Below, piece after piece: positions 12,667 through 12,928 of a stretch of 12,928 bases of DNA (position 1 is its first letter; each line of letters begins with the position of its first letter). The stretch comes from OMOG01 sp041485845 (GTDB lineage: Bacteria; Acidobacteriota; Terriglobia; Bryobacterales; Bryobacteraceae). A model generated the notes under the pieces. The model made no database searches and was not told the DNA's origin. It was given only the letters and a program-made list of their open reading frames with translations. The position numbers and the translations under genes are program-made. Where the stretch lies: the NCBI GenBank assembly GCA_041485845.1, contig JBGPKH010000204.1:1-12928 (forward strand), read 5' to 3'.

Positions 12667-12928
12667 CTCGCCGCGGACGTGATCTACGGAGATGGCCACA
12701 CCCATGCCACTCATCAGGAACTTGTCGAGCGTTTCGATTAGGCCAAGAATCGCCCCATTCTGATCTACCCCCAGAGTTCGTATGGATATCGGCCCACCCT
12801 GCGTAGACCGAATCTGCTTACTCGTCTCATCGAGTTCTTTTCCGATACCAGCGATACGATTCGATGTGATTCCTACCACTCGACCGGTCCGGTTCAGAAT
12901 TACAGGTGCTCCTGACATGCCTTTATTA
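12649..12928 (-). CDS. Trypsin-like serine peptidase, C-terminal end only (start lies beyond the right edge)
   Basis: About 92 residues, open to the window edge. The frame reads NKGMSGAPVILNRTGRVVGI near the edge. GMSGAP matches the GxSGxP active-site serine motif of chymotrypsin-fold peptidases (HtrA-like or peptidase domain PF13365), followed by the usual strand GRVVGITSNR. The His and Asp of the triad lie outside the window. After it come a polar helix (GKELDETSKQIR) and a C-terminal stretch with FLMSGMGVAISVDHVRGEL. The last phrase is typical of the end of such domains (xxAIPxxxVRxxL), so the protein probably has no PDZ domain. The Met at 12918 sits just before the active serine and cannot be the true start. 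TGA stop at 12651-12649. Substrate and location unknown. Confidence 0.65.
   Translation of the reverse strand, partial: NKGMSGAPVILNRTGRVVGITSNRIAGIGKELDETSKQIRSTQGGPISIRTLGVDQNGAILGLIETLDKFLMSGMGVAISVDHVRGELSQKK

Overview
The window most resembles a GC-rich Acidobacteriota genome of the Solibacter/Bryobacter type. This is an inference from gene content: a carboxypeptidase-regulatory-domain TonB receptor of the Oar kind beside a Ser/Thr kinase fused to a WD40-like (PD40) propeller, a relic that looks like a TIGR03435 protein, and repeat-laden intergenic DNA. No rRNA or tRNA was seen.

Layout. Positions 1-773 (minus) carry the 5' part of the TonB-dependent receptor, interrupted by an in-frame TGA. 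A 273-bp divergent intergenic region holds a good receptor promoter and two palindromes. Positions 1047-3746 (plus) carry the kinase-propeller gene, also cut by one in-frame TGA, after which the same frame continues to the end of the propeller. Both interruptions can be read as closely spaced, compensating 1-bp indels.

Positions 11483-3900 (minus) form a seven-gene tripartite efflux operon: tetR - tolC-like - hlyD/ybhG-like - ABC ATPase 1 - ABC ATPase 2 - permease 1 (ybhS-like) - permease 2 (ybhR-like). The first six genes overlap or nearly touch. The operon corresponds to E. coli cecR-ybhGFSR, but the two ATPase halves are separate genes and an outer-membrane channel gene is included. A consensus-like promoter (TTGACA-16-TATAAT) with a palindromic operator over the tetR start codon suggests tight autorepression. 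Permeases 1 and 2 are separated by a 362-bp insertion bounded by a 10-bp direct repeat. It contains three 45-bp tandem repeats enclosed by 19-bp inverted repeats, so it looks like a small non-autonomous element that split the operon.

Positions 11533-12648 have no intact gene. They hold degenerate ~50-bp and ~100-bp repeats, an 11-bp-arm inverted repeat, the C-terminal relic of a TIGR03435-like gene (minus) and the tail of an unidentified helical protein (plus). From 12649 to the right edge (minus) lies the C-terminal end of a trypsin-like peptidase with a GMSGAP active-site motif.

Working model: drug or toxic ligand binds the TetR protein, which leaves the operator. ATPases 1 and 2 and the two permeases form the inner-membrane ABC pump, and the HlyD-type adaptor joins it to the TolC-like channel. 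The kinase and receptor at the left end are a separate, divergently transcribed unit.
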